Shown here piece by piece: positions 48,322 through 59,124 of a DNA stretch of 64,000 nucleotides. The notes under the pieces are model-generated. The model worked only from the letters and a program-made list of their open reading frames with translations. It was not told the DNA's origin and did not search any database. The DNA comes from Cellvibrionales bacterium (lineage in GTDB: Bacteria > Pseudomonadota > Gammaproteobacteria > Pseudomonadales > JAHEIH01), in NCBI GenBank assembly GCA_024639455.1, contig JAHEIH010000009.1:21008-85007 (forward strand), given 5' to 3'. The position numbers and the translations under genes were made by a program. Positions within the stretch are counted from its first letter, which is position 1. Each line of letters begins with the position of its first letter.

Positions 48322-49560
48322 ATGGCAGCAAATAACAACGAAATGATCGTGGGTTTAGATATTGGGACATCCAAGGTGGTCGCCATCGTTGGCGAAATTA
48401 CTCCCGAGGGTTCGCTCAATATCGTGGGGATCGGCAGTCACCAATCACGTGGTTTGAAGAAGGGTGTGGTAGTGAATATTGAATCCACGGTGGCGTCAAT
48501 TCAGCGCGCGGTAGAAGAGGCTGAATTAATGGCGGGCTGCCAAATTCATTCGGTATATGCAGGCATAGCTGGCAACCACATCCGTTCGTTGAATTCGCAC
48601 GGCATAGTTGCCATTCGCGATAAAGAAGTGACGCAACTAGATGTAGAGCGTGTGATAGATGCGGCGCAGGCGGTGGCGATTCCTGCTGATCAAAAAGTGC
48701 TGCACATTTTGCCGCAGGAATTTGTCATTGATAACCAAGAGGGTGTGAAAGAGCCACTGGGCATGTCGGGCGTTCGTCTGGAAGCCAAGGTGCATTTGGT
48801 GACCTGTGCGGTAAACGCAGCGCAAAACATTGAGAAATGCATTCGACGCTGTGGTTTGGAGCCCGAGGACACCATTCTGGAGCAGTTGGCATCGAGCTAT
48901 GCAGTACTGACCGACGACGAAAAAGAATTGGGCGTTTGTATGGTGGATATCGGGGGTGGCACTACTGATATCGCGATCTTCACCGAAGGTTCAATCAAGC
49001 ATACAGGGGTAATACCCATTGCTGGTGATCAAGTCACTAACGATATTGCCATGGCGTTGCGTACCCCTACCCAGCACGCCGAAGAGATCAAAATGAAATA
49101 CGCCTGTGCGCTAACGCAGTTGGCGGCAGCGGATCAAACGATCAAGGTGCCCAGTGTGGGCGATCGCCCTCCACGCGACCTGTCGCGCCAAGCGTTGGCT
49201 GAGGTCGTCGAGCCACGCTATGACGAGCTTTTCACGCTAGTGCAGGCCGAGTTGCGCCGCAGTGGCTACGAAGATCTGCTGGCGGCCGGAATCGTGCTGA
49301 CAGGAGGTACTTCAAAAATGGAAGGCGTGGTTGAGTTGGCGGAGGAAATCTTCCATATGCCTGTACGACTTGGCTCGCCACAAAACGTGTCCGGTTTGTC
49401 GGATATCGTTAAAAACCCCATCTACTCAACCGGCGTCGGTTTGTTGATATATGGCTTAAAACAACGCCGCTCTAGCTTTACCAGGGGCGGGAAACACGAA
49501 TCATCTAATGAAGCAGGGTTTTGGTCTAAGACCAAAGCTTGGTTCAAAGGCAATTTTTAA
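48322..49560 (+). CDS. ftsA: Cell division protein FtsA
   Basis: FtsA is an actin-like ATPase that tethers FtsZ to the membrane by a C-terminal amphipathic helix. From ATG 48322 the 412 residues show MIVGLDIGTSKVVAIVGEI, the phosphate-2 motif VDIGGGTTDIAIF, VLTGGTSKMEGV and a terminal amphipathic segment FWSKTKAWFKGNF. I prefer ATG 48322 over GTG 48310 because GAGG lies 6 bases before it. Starts 8 bases after ftsQ ends. Confidence 0.96.
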   Translation: MAANNNEMIVGLDIGTSKVVAIVGEITPEGSLNIVGIGSHQSRGLKKGVVVNIESTVASIQRAVEEAELMAGCQIHSVYAGIAGNHIRSLNSHGIVAIRDKEVTQLDVERVIDAAQAVAIPADQKVLHILPQEFVIDNQEGVKEPLGMSGVRLEAKVHLVTCAVNAAQNIEKCIRRCGLEPEDTILEQLASSYAVLTDDEKELGVCMVDIGGGTTDIAIFTEGSIKHTGVIPIAGDQVTNDIAMALRTPTQHAEEIKMKYACALTQLAAADQTIKVPSVGDRPPRDLSRQALAEVVEPRYDELFTLVQAELRRSGYEDLLAAGIVLTGGTSKMEGVVELAEEIFHMPVRLGSPQNVSGLSDIVKNPIYSTGVGLLIYGLKQRRSSFTRGGKHESSNEAGFWSKTKAWFKGNF

Positions 49561-49590
49561 TTTTTTGTTCAACAAGTGAGGGTCAACACA

Positions 49591-50772
49591 ATGTTTGAAT
49601 TTGTCGATAACGCACCACAAAACGCAGTCATTAAAGTCATCGGTGTCGGTGGCGGCGGTGGCAACGCTGTTAAGCACATGGTCGCCAATAGCGTCCAAGG
49701 CGTAGATTTCATCTGCGCCAATACCGATGCGCAAGCGCTGAGCGATGTTGAATCGCACACTATGCTGCAATTGGGACACGGCATCACCAAGGGTCTTGGT
49801 GCTGGCGCTAACCCCGATGTAGGTCGTCAAGCAGCGATGGAAGATCGCGCGCGAATTGCCGAGGCACTCAACGGTGCCGATATGGTATTTGTTACTGCCG
49901 GTATGGGTGGCGGTACCGGTACCGGTGCGGCGCCAGTTGTGGCTGAAGTGGCTAAGGAAATGGGTATTCTGACCGTGGCCGTTGTCACTAAGCCCTTCGT
50001 GTTCGAAGGTCGCAAGCGCATGAAGATCGCCGAAGCCGGTATGTTGGAATTGCAACAGCACGTAGATTCTTTGATCACTGTGCCTAACGACAAACTGCTG
50101 AGCGTCTTGGGTAAAGATGCGAGTTTGGTGTCAGCCTTCCAGGCCGCTAACAACGTATTACAAGGGGCGGTGCAAGGCATTGCTGATCTGATTATCAACC
50201 CCGGTTTGATCAACGTCGACTTTGCTGACGTACGTACTGTGATGTCTGAAATGGGTATGGCGATGATGGGTACCGGCGCAGCTACAGGCCCGGATCGTGC
50301 ACGTGAAGCGGCAGAAATGGCAATCCGTAGCCCGCTGCTTGAAGATATCGATCTGCAAGGTGCGCGCGGTATTTTGGTCAACGTTAGTGCTAGCGAGAAC
50401 TTGTCGTTGGGTGAGTTCAACGATGTGGGTGAAGCTATCGAAGAATTTGCGTCAGAGGAAGCGACAGTGGTTGTCGGTACCGTCATCGACCCAACCTTGG
50501 GCGACGAAGTACGCGTGACAGTGGTGGCGACCGGCCTAGGTGGAAAAGCGGAAATGCGCTTGGTAGAACCCACAGCACAACCTACTGCAGCCACTGCCAA
50601 TGTCGCGCGCCAGACCGCTGGTGAGAATTATGATATTCCCACCACTATTCGTCGCGGCAATACTGTATTGGCCGGCAATGCAGCTGTGGCGACACGCGAG
50701 GTGCCAGCAGAACCTAAGACCGATTTGGATTACTTAGATATCCCTGCATTTTTGCGCCGCCAAGCCGACTAG
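49591..50772 (+). CDS. ftsZ: Cell division protein FtsZ
   Basis: FtsZ is the tubulin-like GTPase of the division ring. From ATG 49591 the 393 residues show [15 protein letters not shown], the GTP-binding GGGTGTG loop at 106-112, the synergy-loop region [16 protein letters not shown] and the C-terminal ZipA/FtsA-binding peptide [13 protein letters not shown] after a short variable linker. A GAGGG precedes this ATG; the frame extends five codons upstream without support. Last gene of the dcw cluster proper. Confidence 0.98.
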   Translation: MFEFVDNAPQNAVIKVIGVGGGGGNAVKHMVANSVQGVDFICANTDAQALSDVESHTMLQLGHGITKGLGAGANPDVGRQAAMEDRARIAEALNGADMVFVTAGMGGGTGTGAAPVVAEVAKEMGILTVAVVTKPFVFEGRKRMKIAEAGMLELQQHVDSLITVPNDKLLSVLGKDASLVSAFQAANNVLQGAVQGIADLIINPGLINVDFADVRTVMSEMGMAMMGTGAATGPDRAREAAEMAIRSPLLEDIDLQGARGILVNVSASENLSLGEFNDVGEAIEEFASEEATVVVGTVIDPTLGDEVRVTVVATGLGGKAEMRLVEPTAQPTAATANVARQTAGENYDIPTTIRRGNTVLAGNAAVATREVPAEPKTDLDYLDIPAFLRRQAD

Positions 50773-50792
50773 TTGCGGTAGAAAGGGTGGAG

Positions 50793-50837
50793 GGCCAGAC
50801 AAGTTGTTTGGCCAATGGGAGCGCTTTACGTTAAAAT
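50793..50837 (+). promoter_or_regulatory. Hairpin and candidate promoter between ftsZ and lpxC
   Basis: GGCCAGAC (50793-50800) pairs with GTTTGGCC (50806-50813), one G-T pair, loop AAGTT; no T run follows. A possible promoter overlaps it: TTGGCC (50808-50813), 18 bases, TAAAAT (50832-50837), giving lpxC a start near 50843. The hairpin may attenuate ftsZ read-through or act as an operator; both are inferences. Confidence 0.33.
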
Positions 50838-50879
50838 TGGCGACTTTTTGAAGGGTCCAAAGGATCAAGCGAGCTTACG

Positions 50880-51797
50880 ATGATTAGGCAGAGAACGCTG
50901 AAAAATTCTATCCGTGCCACGGGCGTGGGTCTGCACACCGGTAAAAAGGTGTACCTGACCCTCCGGCCTGCGCCGGTGGATACCGGTATTATTTTTCGCC
51001 GGGTTGATCTTGATCCTGTGGTGGAAGTTAAAGCCCAGGCGTTGAACGTGGGTGATACCACCATGTCGACCACTTTGGTCAATGGCGAGGTGCGGGTTTC
51101 AACGGTGGAACACTTGCTTTCTGCTGTGGCTGGCCTTGGCATCGATAACGCTATTGTTGACGTGAGCGCTCCTGAAATTCCTATTATGGACGGCAGTGCT
51201 GCGCCTTTCGTATTTCTGCTGCAGTCGGCGGGTATCGAAGAGCAAAATGCCTATAAAAAATTCGTCCGTATCAAGAAAGATGTGGTGGTTACCAATGGTG
51301 ATAAAGTGGCCAGCTTTAAACCCTATAACGGTTATAAGTTAGGTTTCCAAATCGAGTTTGACCACCCGGTCATCCGTGGTCGCAACGTCGAAACAACGCT
51401 AGAGTTCTCCAGCACCTCTTTTGTAAAAGAAATTAGCCGCGCACGCACCTTTGGCTTCATGCACGAAATTGAATATTTGCGCTCCATTGGTTTAGCGCGT
51501 GGTGGCAGTGTCGACAATGCCATCGTGGTGGATGAGTATCGAATTCTCAATGAAGATGGTCTTCGCTACGAAGACGAGTTTGTGAAACACAAGGTGCTCG
51601 ATGCTATTGGTGATTTGTTCCTAATGGGTTACAGCTTCATCGGTGAATTCCGCGCCTTTAAATCTGGTCACGCCCTCAATAATGCGCTGCTACGCGAGCT
51701 TATCAAGCGCGAAGATGCGTGGGAATTCGTCACTTTTGACGATCCTGCGCTGTCACCTATCCAATTTGCGGGCGCGGTCTCAGTCGCAAGCGCATAA
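50880..51797 (+). CDS. lpxC: UDP-3-O-acyl-N-acetylglucosamine deacetylase LpxC
   Basis: LpxC performs the committed step of lipid A synthesis, a zinc-dependent deacetylation. The 305-residue length equals E. coli. Zinc ligands His78, His237 and Asp241 and the catalytic His264 (GHALNN) align one position before the E. coli numbering. The C-terminal tail is short; in E. coli this tail directs FtsH degradation under LapB control, and lapB is also in this window. Confidence 0.98.
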   Translation: MIRQRTLKNSIRATGVGLHTGKKVYLTLRPAPVDTGIIFRRVDLDPVVEVKAQALNVGDTTMSTTLVNGEVRVSTVEHLLSAVAGLGIDNAIVDVSAPEIPIMDGSAAPFVFLLQSAGIEEQNAYKKFVRIKKDVVVTNGDKVASFKPYNGYKLGFQIEFDHPVIRGRNVETTLEFSSTSFVKEISRARTFGFMHEIEYLRSIGLARGGSVDNAIVVDEYRILNEDGLRYEDEFVKHKVLDAIGDLFLMGYSFIGEFRAFKSGHALNNALLRELIKREDAWEFVTFDDPALSPIQFAGAVSVASA

Positions 51798-51863
51798 ATC
51801 TATTAGCCTAAAGGCTACTAGTGTAAACGGAAGTTTTGTGGCATATTTCACCACAGCTATAGG

Positions 51864-51906
51864 AAGAGCGGTTTCGCCAGTGTCGCTGGCTGGCCGCTTT
51901 TTTGTT
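51864..51906 (+). terminator. Terminator after lpxC
   Basis: GCGG (51868-51871) pairs with CCGC (51894-51897), with inner GCCAG/CTGGC around a TGTCG loop. TTTTTTGTTTT follows. The left A-rich side pairs with the T run. Confidence 0.75.
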
Positions 51907-51931
51907 TTAAGTATTTGAGTTTTAATGGTTT

Positions 51932-52861
51932 ATGAAGATAGTCCTCGTTAGTCGCCGCTACAGTCGCGCGCACACACTCAGCTTGAGCAAGGCGACCCTC
52001 GCCCTGTTGTCGCTGTGTTTTGTGGGCATGCCCGTCGGCTTTGGCTATCTCACCTACCAAATGTCGGCCGAACAAGCGGCCGCGCAAGCGGACCAAGAAG
52101 CCTTAGTGGCATTGCAGACGGAACTGCAAGAACAGCGCGAAGAATTGTCGGACGTTGAGCGAGAAGCGCGTGACAAACTGGCAGTAATGACCATCAAACT
52201 TGCTGAAATGCAGGCGCAAGTACTGCGTTTAGACGCCCTTGGGGAACGTCTGACGGACATGGCAGACATGGATGATGGCGAATTCGATTTCTCTCAGAAA
52301 CCTGCTTTTGGTGGCCCAGAATTGGTACCACAGGCATTCAACGAGAGTGAATCGAGCGTGCTGGCGGCTATAGAGCGGCTCAGTAGCAAGGTCGAGAGCA
52401 AGGGCAAACAACTTGAAGTGCTCGAGTCATTGCTCAGTAATAGTAAAATTCAGAAAGAAGTGAGCCTTACTGGTCGTCCCATTGTTAAGGGTTGGCTGTC
52501 TTCACACTACGGTTATCGCACAGATCCCTTTAATGGCAATAAAGCATGGCATGCAGGCATCGATTTTGCTGGCAAGTTCGGCTCGGATGTTGTCGCTGTT
52601 GGCTCGGGTGTGGTGACGTGGTCGGGAGAGCGCTACGGTTACGGCCAGATGGTTGAAGTCAACCATGGTAATGGCTATATCAGTCGCTATGCTCACAATT
52701 CTGAAAATTTCGTTGTTCCTGGCGAAATAGTTAAAAAAGGTCAGGCTATTGCCGCTATGGGCAGCAGTGGTCGTTCGACCGGTCCCCATGTTCATTTCGA
52801 AGTATACAAACACGGACGCACTGTCGACCCCGCTACGTATATCAACCGCACACACCGCTAG
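51932..52861 (+). CDS. M23 family peptidase (LytM-type, membrane anchored)
   Basis: A 309-residue envelope peptidase. One N-terminal membrane helix (about 21-42) is followed by a coiled coil (about 47-110) and a C-terminal LytM/M23 domain (about 185-305). All zinc ligands are present: His207 and Asp211 (HAGIDF) and the HVH motif at 286-288, so it should be an active endopeptidase rather than an EnvC/NlpD-like activator. It occupies the lpxC-secA interval, where E. coli has secM and Pseudomonas also has an M23 gene. Own terminators lie on both sides. Confidence 0.92.
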   Translation: MKIVLVSRRYSRAHTLSLSKATLALLSLCFVGMPVGFGYLTYQMSAEQAAAQADQEALVALQTELQEQREELSDVEREARDKLAVMTIKLAEMQAQVLRLDALGERLTDMADMDDGEFDFSQKPAFGGPELVPQAFNESESSVLAAIERLSSKVESKGKQLEVLESLLSNSKIQKEVSLTGRPIVKGWLSSHYGYRTDPFNGNKAWHAGIDFAGKFGSDVVAVGSGVVTWSGERYGYGQMVEVNHGNGYISRYAHNSENFVVPGEIVKKGQAIAAMGSSGRSTGPHVHFEVYKHGRTVDPATYINRTHR

Positions 52862-52884
52862 TTCCAGCGGTCCTCTCTTTTTTT
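52854..52884 (+). terminator. Terminator after the M23 peptidase gene
   Basis: ACCGCT (52854-52859), loop AGTTCC, AGCGGT (52866-52871), then a T-rich tract ending in seven T (52878-52884). The stem includes the last codons and the stop of the gene. Confidence 0.58.
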
Positions 52885-52939
52885 AGATTGATTTGGCGTC
52901 AACGGCGGGTTGGCGGATATTTGATATTGGAAAGTCATC

Positions 52940-55636
52940 ATGATCGGTAATGTTTTAAAGAAAATTTTTGGTAGTAAGAATGACCGCGAACTGAAGCGTT
53001 TGCGCAAAGTCGTTAATAAGATAAACGCCTTGGAAGAGGGTGTTCAGGCGCTGGGTGATGCTGAAATTCGCGCCAAGAGCGACGAGTTGAAGCAGCGGGT
53101 GCAAGGCGGTGAAAGTTTGGATGCGGTATTGCCTGAAGCTTTCGCGTTGGTGCGTGAGGCCGGCGTCCGCGCCATGGGTATGCGCCATTTCGATGTGCAG
53201 ATGATCGGCGGTATTACCCTCCACGAGGGCCGTATTGCTGAGATGCGCACTGGTGAAGGTAAAACGCTGGTGGCGACCCTGCCTGCCTATTTAAATGCGC
53301 TGACTGGCCGCGGTGTCCACTTGATAACGGTCAACGATTACCTAGCTAACCGTGACGCGGCGTGGATGAAGCCACTATACAATTTCTTGGGTATGTCGGT
53401 CGGTGTGATCGTGCCAGGGCAATCGCAGCAAGAAAAGCGCGAGTCGTACCAGTGCGACATTATTTATGGTACTAACAATGAATTCGGTTTTGACTACCTA
53501 CGTGACAATATGGCGTTTTCGCTGGAAGACAAGATGCAGCGTGATCTGTATTTTGCCATCGTCGACGAGGTTGACTCGATCCTGATCGATGAAGCCCGTA
53601 CCCCGCTGATTATTTCAGGCCCAGCCGAAGATAGTTCTCAGTTGTACATGAAGGTCAATGGCATGGTGCCGCAGTTGACCCAAGAGACCGAGGAGTCGCC
53701 TGGTCATTTCACTGTTGACGAGAAAACACGCAGCATCGAGATGACTGAAGACGGCCACCAACTGGTCGAAGAAATGATGTATCGAGAGGGTCTGTTGCAG
53801 GCGGGTGATAGCCTGTATGCCGCGACCAACCTCAATCTTTTGCACCACGTTATGTCTGCTTTACGCGCCCACGCTTTGTACCACAAAGATGTTGAGTACA
53901 TCGTGCAAGAGGGGCAAATTGTACTGATTGACGAGCACACTGGGCGCACCATGCCCGGACGGCGTTTGTCTGAAGGTCTGCACCAAGCGATTGAGGCAAA
54001 AGAAGGTGTAAATATTCAGAACGAGAGTCAAACACTTGCTTCGACGACCTTCCAGAATTACTTCCGCCTCTATAACAAGTTGGGCGGTATGACGGGTACT
54101 GCTGATACCGAAGCGTTTGAATTTTTGCATATCTATGGTTTGGCCGTGGTGGTTATTCCTACTAACAAGCCAGCGGTTCGCCAAGACTTAAACGACTTGG
54201 TTTTCCTGACCAAGGAAGAAAAGTTCGACGCCATTGTTAACGACATTCAAGAGGCCGTTGCCAAGGGCGCCCCGGTGTTGGTGGGGACGGCGTCGATCGA
54301 TACCTCGGAAGAGTTGTCGCGCCACTTGAAAAAAGTAGGCATTAAGCACAACGTACTGAACGCTAAATACCACGCAAAAGAAGCGGAAATTGTCGCCCAG
54401 GCGGGTCGCCCGGGTACCGTGACTATCGCGACCAACATGGCGGGCCGGGGTACCGATATTGTATTGGGTGGCAACTTAAAAGTTGAGTTGGCGGATAAGC
54501 CCAATGCCAGTCAGACTGACATCGACGCGATGAATGCCGATTGGCAGGCGCGCCACGACCAAGTGATGGCCGCTGGTGGTTTGCATATCTTTGGTACAGA
54601 ACGCCACGAATCACGTCGTATCGATAACCAGTTACGCGGCCGCGCCGGTCGTCAAGGTGATCCCGGTGTGTCTCGCTTCTACTTGTCATTGGACGACAAT
54701 TTGATGCGTATCTTCGCCTCGGATAAGGTCAAGCAGTTTATGACAGCCCTGGGTATGGAGAAGGGTGAGGCGATTGAGCACCGTATGGTGAGTAATGCCA
54801 TCGAGAAAGCGCAGCGTAAGGTCGAGGGTCGTAACTTTGATATTCGTAAAGCGCTGTTGGAATACGATGATGTCGCCAACGATCAGCGTCAGGTGATCTA
54901 CGCCCAACGCAATGATCTGCTAGAAGCGGATCGCATCGACGACACCTTGAGTATTATTCGCTCTGAGGTGGTAAACGACGTTATCAGTAACTTTATCCCA
55001 CCGATGAGTGTGGAAGAGCAGTGGGATATTCCCGGTCTTGAGCGCCAGTTACAATTGGAATTCTTTGTCGAGTTGCCGTTACAGGAATGGCTCGATAAAG
55101 AAGATGATCTTGAGGAAGAAAGCCTGCGCGAGCGCATCGTGTCGGCGGTAGAGAAATCCTACGCCGATAAAACCGATTTCTTGGGTGATGAGATTCGTCG
55201 TTTCGAGAAGCATATCATGTTGAACATCCTCGATTCTTTGTGGAAAGAACACTTGGCGACCATGGATCACTTGCGTCAAGGTATTCATCTGCGTGCCTAT
55301 GCTCAAAAGAACCCTAAGCAAGAGTACAAGCGCGAAGCGTTTGAACTGTTTGAAGCTTTGCTCAACAACCTGAAGGTAGAGGTTGTTCGCTTCTTGGCAC
55401 GCGTGGAAATTCGCCAGGAAGAAGATGTTGATGCGGTCCAAGAGCAGCGTCGCAAGCAAGAAGAGGCACGTAAGGTTGAATACCAACACGCCGATTCAAA
55501 CTCGCTGGGTGATGTGTCTGAGGATACCTCGAGCGCTATGCCCTACACGCGTGAAGGTCGTAAGGTGGGACGTAACGATCCCTGCCCCTGTGGCTCTGGC
55601 CAAAAATTTAAGCAGTGCCACGGTAAATTAAACTAG
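52940..55636 (+). CDS. secA: Protein translocase ATPase SecA
   Basis: SecA drives preproteins through SecYEG. The 898 residues (E. coli 901) show Walker [14 protein letters not shown], the [20 protein letters not shown] box, [16 protein letters not shown], the [21 protein letters not shown] motor motif and a C-terminal zinc-binding SEC-C motif [13 protein letters not shown] that contacts SecB. No secM-like arrest peptide precedes it. Confidence 0.99.
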   Translation: MIGNVLKKIFGSKNDRELKRLRKVVNKINALEEGVQALGDAEIRAKSDELKQRVQGGESLDAVLPEAFALVREAGVRAMGMRHFDVQMIGGITLHEGRIAEMRTGEGKTLVATLPAYLNALTGRGVHLITVNDYLANRDAAWMKPLYNFLGMSVGVIVPGQSQQEKRESYQCDIIYGTNNEFGFDYLRDNMAFSLEDKMQRDLYFAIVDEVDSILIDEARTPLIISGPAEDSSQLYMKVNGMVPQLTQETEESPGHFTVDEKTRSIEMTEDGHQLVEEMMYREGLLQAGDSLYAATNLNLLHHVMSALRAHALYHKDVEYIVQEGQIVLIDEHTGRTMPGRRLSEGLHQAIEAKEGVNIQNESQTLASTTFQNYFRLYNKLGGMTGTADTEAFEFLHIYGLAVVVIPTNKPAVRQDLNDLVFLTKEEKFDAIVNDIQEAVAKGAPVLVGTASIDTSEELSRHLKKVGIKHNVLNAKYHAKEAEIVAQAGRPGTVTIATNMAGRGTDIVLGGNLKVELADKPNASQTDIDAMNADWQARHDQVMAAGGLHIFGTERHESRRIDNQLRGRAGRQGDPGVSRFYLSLDDNLMRIFASDKVKQFMTALGMEKGEAIEHRMVSNAIEKAQRKVEGRNFDIRKALLEYDDVANDQRQVIYAQRNDLLEADRIDDTLSIIRSEVVNDVISNFIPPMSVEEQWDIPGLERQLQLEFFVELPLQEWLDKEDDLEEESLRERIVSAVEKSYADKTDFLGDEIRRFEKHIMLNILDSLWKEHLATMDHLRQGIHLRAYAQKNPKQEYKREAFELFEALLNNLKVEVVRFLARVEIRQEEDVDAVQEQRRKQEEARKVEYQHADSNSLGDVSEDTSSAMPYTREGRKVGRNDPCPCGSGQKFKQCHGKLN

Positions 55637-55647
55637 AGAGTCAATGT

Positions 55648-56862
55648 ATGGCAGTAGGAAGCGGTGAAATTGGGGTGTTGCACCCTGTCGCTGGTGTAAA
55701 CATAGGTATCGCAAGTGCAGGTATTAAAAAGGCAGGGCGTCTTGATACCGTGGTGTTTGCCTTGTGTGAGGGAACAACCGTTGCCGGTGTCTATACCTTG
55801 AATCGCTTCTGTGCGGCGCCGGTGCATGTGGCTAAGCGCCATATGGCGCTAGGTGATATCCGTTATTTGTTAGTGAATACGGGCAATGCGAATGCCGGTA
55901 CAGGCGCTGAAGGCATGCAAAACGCTGAGCGATCATGCACGGCGTTGGCGCAATTGGCCGGCTGTCAGCCTGAGCAGGTGCTGCCGTTTTCGACAGGGGT
56001 GATCGGTGAGCGATTACCTATTGAGAAATTAGAGGCCGCGATGCCTGCGGCGCTGGATAATTTATCCCCTGGTCATTGGTTGGATGCCTCCTACGGTATT
56101 ATGACCACCGATACACGTCCCAAGGCAGCATCGCGTCAAATCGACGTGGCTGGCAATACCATAACCGTGACCGGTGTCGCCAAGGGTGCCGGTATGATTA
56201 AGCCCAATATGGCTACCATGCTTGGCTTTGTGGCGACAGATGCCGCCGTTGCTAGCGATGTGCTTCAGGGTTTGATTGAGCGTGCGGCCAATATGTCCTT
56301 TAATCGAATTACAGTGGATGGCGATACATCAACCAATGACGCCTGCGTTCTGGTAGCCAGCGGTGCTTCTGGGGTTTCGTTGTCGCCCGGTGACGAGGCA
56401 TTTGATGCCTTTGCCGAAGCGGTATTTGATGTCTTTGTTGAGTTGGCTCAGGGCTTGGTGCGTGATGGTGAGGGTGCTACCAAGTTTGTGACGGTTAATG
56501 TCGATGGTGGTAAAACAACACAGGAGTCTCTGGCGGTGGCCTATACCATTGCTGAGTCGCCACTGGTAAAAACAGCCTTATTTGCTAGCGATCCGAACTG
56601 GGGGCGTTTGTTAGCGGCGATTGGCCGCGCCGGTATTCAGGACTTGGATGTCGAAGGTGTTTCGGTTTATCTTGGTGATGTGTTAATCGCGGAAAATGGA
56701 GGCCGTGCAGACAGCTATACTGAACAAGCAGGCCAGACAGTGATGAACCACGAAGAAATTGCCATCAACGTTCATTTGGGTCGAGGCGATGCTAGTGAAA
56801 CGGTATGGACGACTGATTTTTCTTACGACTACGTAAAAATTAACGCTGAATATCGCACTTAA
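55648..56862 (+). CDS. argJ: Bifunctional glutamate N-acetyltransferase / acetyl-CoA:glutamate acetyltransferase ArgJ
   Basis: ArgJ recycles the acetyl group from N-acetylornithine to glutamate in arginine synthesis. The 404-residue proenzyme self-cleaves before Thr190 in KPNMATMLGF, giving alpha and beta chains. RITVDGDTSTNDAC and SDPNWGRLLAAIGRAG are other family motifs. Follows secA, as in Pseudomonas. Whether it is mono- or bifunctional cannot be read from the sequence. lapA follows after 28 bases. Confidence 0.96.
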   Translation: MAVGSGEIGVLHPVAGVNIGIASAGIKKAGRLDTVVFALCEGTTVAGVYTLNRFCAAPVHVAKRHMALGDIRYLLVNTGNANAGTGAEGMQNAERSCTALAQLAGCQPEQVLPFSTGVIGERLPIEKLEAAMPAALDNLSPGHWLDASYGIMTTDTRPKAASRQIDVAGNTITVTGVAKGAGMIKPNMATMLGFVATDAAVASDVLQGLIERAANMSFNRITVDGDTSTNDACVLVASGASGVSLSPGDEAFDAFAEAVFDVFVELAQGLVRDGEGATKFVTVNVDGGKTTQESLAVAYTIAESPLVKTALFASDPNWGRLLAAIGRAGIQDLDVEGVSVYLGDVLIAENGGRADSYTEQAGQTVMNHEEIAINVHLGRGDASETVWTTDFSYDYVKINAEYRT

Positions 56863-56890
56863 GCACACCTGTATCAAGGAGTTTTAGGCT

Positions 56891-57190
56891 ATGAAAACAT
56901 TGCGACGTTTGCTGCTGATCGTGTTGGCGATAGTGGTGATTGTGTTTGGCGTGTTATTTAGCCTGCAAAATCAGGCGGTCATCAGTGTTGATTTGTTACT
57001 GCCCGAACCCTTGCATAACACTACCGCTTTTTGGGTGTTGGGTAGTTTTGCCGCCGGTGTGTTGCTTTCACTCGTGGTATTTTCGTTGCTTTTTCTGCAG
57101 GCGCAGCAGCGCAATGTGCGCCTTAACCTTAAATTGAAATCCTTGCAACGACAGTTAGCTCAACTCGAGGCGGCCACCAAGCAGTCATGA
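56891..57190 (+). CDS. lapA: LapA domain protein (DUF1049)
   Basis: A 99-residue inner-membrane protein with two helices (about 7-24 and 43-67) and a basic, coiled-coil-like C-terminal tail. LapA (YciS) works with LapB in controlling LpxC stability and LPS assembly. AAGGAG precedes the ATG. Overlaps lapB by 4 bases. The usual upstream neighbours rpsA-ihfB are missing; argJ is there instead. Confidence 0.93.
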   Translation: MKTLRRLLLIVLAIVVIVFGVLFSLQNQAVISVDLLLPEPLHNTTAFWVLGSFAAGVLLSLVVFSLLFLQAQQRNVRLNLKLKSLQRQLAQLEAATKQS

Positions 57191-58344
57191 TCGACACAAT
57201 GTTTGTCGCGTTGCTTGTAGCCTTGGCCATAGGTTGGTGGCTTGGACGCTACGGCGTACCGCGTTTTTCTCTTCCTTGGATTCGTCCCCGCAGTCAACAA
57301 TACTTAAAGGGTTTTACCTACCTCATCAATGAGCAATCCGACGCCGCTGTGGATAGTTTTCTGGCGCAGTTAGATGTCAATCCAAAAACACTCGAAATGC
57401 ACATCGCCATCGGCACGATGCTGCGTCGTAAAGGAGAATTGGATCGTGCTATTCGCGTGCACCAGAACTTGTTGGATAGTCGCGCACTGAATGCCATTGA
57501 GATGTCGCTGGCGCAGTTGGAGTTGGCGCGTGACTTCTATTCGGCTGGTATTTTAGATCGAGTGGAAGGTATTCTTTGTGACATGATTAATCGTGGGGCG
57601 CGTTATAAGGAAGAGGCGTTACACTTGCTGCTGGATGTTTATCGAGACCTGCAACAGTGGCAGGAAGCGTTGGATACGGCCAATCATTTGCGCAAGGTGT
57701 CGCCATCGACGGCGGCGGTTAAGGGGTTGAGTGAGGCGATGGGACACTATTGTTGTCAGCTCGCTGAAGATGCGCTTGAGAACAATAAGACTGTCGAGGC
57801 GGAAAAACATATCGCTAATGCGCTTTCCTATGATCCCTGCTGTGCTCGTGCCACGATTCTAGCGGCGAGTATTAGCATTGCTAGTGAGGGGGACGAGGCG
57901 GCGAAAAAAACCTTATACAAAATTGTCGAGCAGGATGTCAGCCTGTTTTCGGAGGCGGTAAAGGTGCTCTCCAGCCTTCCGTTGGACGAGACGTCGATGC
58001 GCGTTGTGAAGCAGGCGCACCAACGCTATCCAAGCCAAAGTGCTTTTTTATATTTGTATCAGGCGACTGACGCTCTTCAAGGGGAGGAGGCGGCACAAAG
58101 GTTGTCATTGGATGAGGTTTCGACTCGTCCGAGTTTAACTGCGCTCGATACTTACTTGGCGCGTCAGCCTGTCGATAAAACCAATGCTGAAGTCAGAGGG
58201 GTCGTGCGTCATACCTTGCAAAGTATCCTGTCGCGCCGTGATCGTTATGTATGCCGGAATTGTGGCTTCCGTGGCAGTCAAATGCACTGGCTTTGCCCAA
58301 AATGTAAGCGCTGGGGAGAAATTAGGCAGCGCTACGGGTTATAA
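57187..58344 (+). CDS. lapB: LPS assembly protein LapB (YciM)
   Basis: LapB is a membrane-anchored TPR protein that recruits LpxC to FtsH for degradation. The 385 residues have an N-terminal helix (about 4-17), a run of TPR repeats (about 40-340) and a C-terminal rubredoxin-like zinc knot with CRNCGF and [19 protein letters not shown] is typical. Together with lpxC and the lpt genes, the window contains much of the LPS supply control. Confidence 0.95.
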   Translation: MIDTMFVALLVALAIGWWLGRYGVPRFSLPWIRPRSQQYLKGFTYLINEQSDAAVDSFLAQLDVNPKTLEMHIAIGTMLRRKGELDRAIRVHQNLLDSRALNAIEMSLAQLELARDFYSAGILDRVEGILCDMINRGARYKEEALHLLLDVYRDLQQWQEALDTANHLRKVSPSTAAVKGLSEAMGHYCCQLAEDALENNKTVEAEKHIANALSYDPCCARATILAASISIASEGDEAAKKTLYKIVEQDVSLFSEAVKVLSSLPLDETSMRVVKQAHQRYPSQSAFLYLYQATDALQGEEAAQRLSLDEVSTRPSLTALDTYLARQPVDKTNAEVRGVVRHTLQSILSRRDRYVCRNCGFRGSQMHWLCPKCKRWGEIRQRYGL

Positions 58345-58372
58345 TGTCGTCTTTTCATTGCGGATAAACACC

Positions 58373-59080
58373 ATGAGCGACCCGAAAGTCATTGTTGCCC
58401 TCGATTACCCAACTGCCGATGCTGCGCTAGCGATGGCTGATCAACTCAATCCGGAGCTCTGCCGCGTTAAAGTGGGCAAGGAATTGTTCACGGTGGCTGG
58501 CCCTGAGGTGGTCCGTTTGTTAATGCAAAAGGGCTTCGAAGTTTTCTTGGATCTGAAGTTTCACGATATTCCCAACACGGTGGCCGCGGCGGTTAAAGTG
58601 GCGGCGCAAATGGGCGTTTGGATGGTTAATGTTCACGCTTCAGGCGGGAGTCGCATGATGCGCGCCGCGCGCGAAGCCGTGGACAGCGTCCCCAATAACA
58701 AAACTCATTTAATTGCGGTGACGGTATTGACCAGCATGAGTCCGGAAGATTTAGCGGAGACCGGTATCGCCAAGCGGCCATTGGAGCAGGTACTTTACTT
58801 GGCTGATATGGCGAAGCGTGCTGGCATGGATGGCGTAGTGTGCTCGGCGCAAGAAGCGGCAGCAATCCGCGCGCAATTAGGTGATGACTTCTTGTTGGTA
58901 ACGCCTGGTATTCGTATGCCTGGTGACGCCGCCGGTGACCAGCGTCGCGTGGTGACCCCGCACGATGCACTTGCCAATGGCAGTAGTTATCTGGTGATGG
59001 GGAGATCGATTACTGGCGCGACTGACCCAGTGGGCGTATTGCAAAAAATCTTAGTGATGCTCTCTCAAAGGTCGCTATAA
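58373..59080 (+). CDS. pyrF: Orotidine 5'-phosphate decarboxylase
   Basis: PyrF makes UMP in the last step of pyrimidine synthesis. From ATG 58373 the 235 residues contain [14 protein letters not shown], the catalytic [10 protein letters not shown] (Asp60, Lys62, Asp65) and [10 protein letters not shown]. The open frame back to 58184 lies inside lapB and is not used. Co-directional with lapAB, 28 bases after lapB. Confidence 0.97.
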   Translation: MSDPKVIVALDYPTADAALAMADQLNPELCRVKVGKELFTVAGPEVVRLLMQKGFEVFLDLKFHDIPNTVAAAVKVAAQMGVWMVNVHASGGSRMMRAAREAVDSVPNNKTHLIAVTVLTSMSPEDLAETGIAKRPLEQVLYLADMAKRAGMDGVVCSAQEAAAIRAQLGDDFLLVTPGIRMPGDAAGDQRRVVTPHDALANGSSYLVMGRSITGATDPVGVLQKILVMLSQRSL

Positions 59081-59106
59081 GCGACCTTTCTTATATTCCT
59101 TTTTTA
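59067..59106 (+). terminator. Terminator at the end of pyrF
   Basis: AAAGGTCGCT (59067-59076), loop ATA, AGCGACCTTT (59080-59089): a perfect 10-bp stem containing the pyrF stop codon, followed by a T-rich tract with TTTTTT (59100-59105 region). Confidence 0.75.
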
Positions 59107-59124
59107 TCTAAAAAAAGTGAATTT

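Noticed and set aside
49827..50600. 257-codon minus-strand open frame opposite ftsZ
   Set aside because: Antisense shadow of ftsZ codon bias, with low-complexity Ser/Ala/Ile content. ftsZ itself is intact.
51906..52940. secM-type arrest peptide in front of secA
   Set aside because: The gene between lpxC and secA encodes a complete M23 peptidase with all zinc ligands and its own terminator. It does not end in a SecM-like arrest motif.
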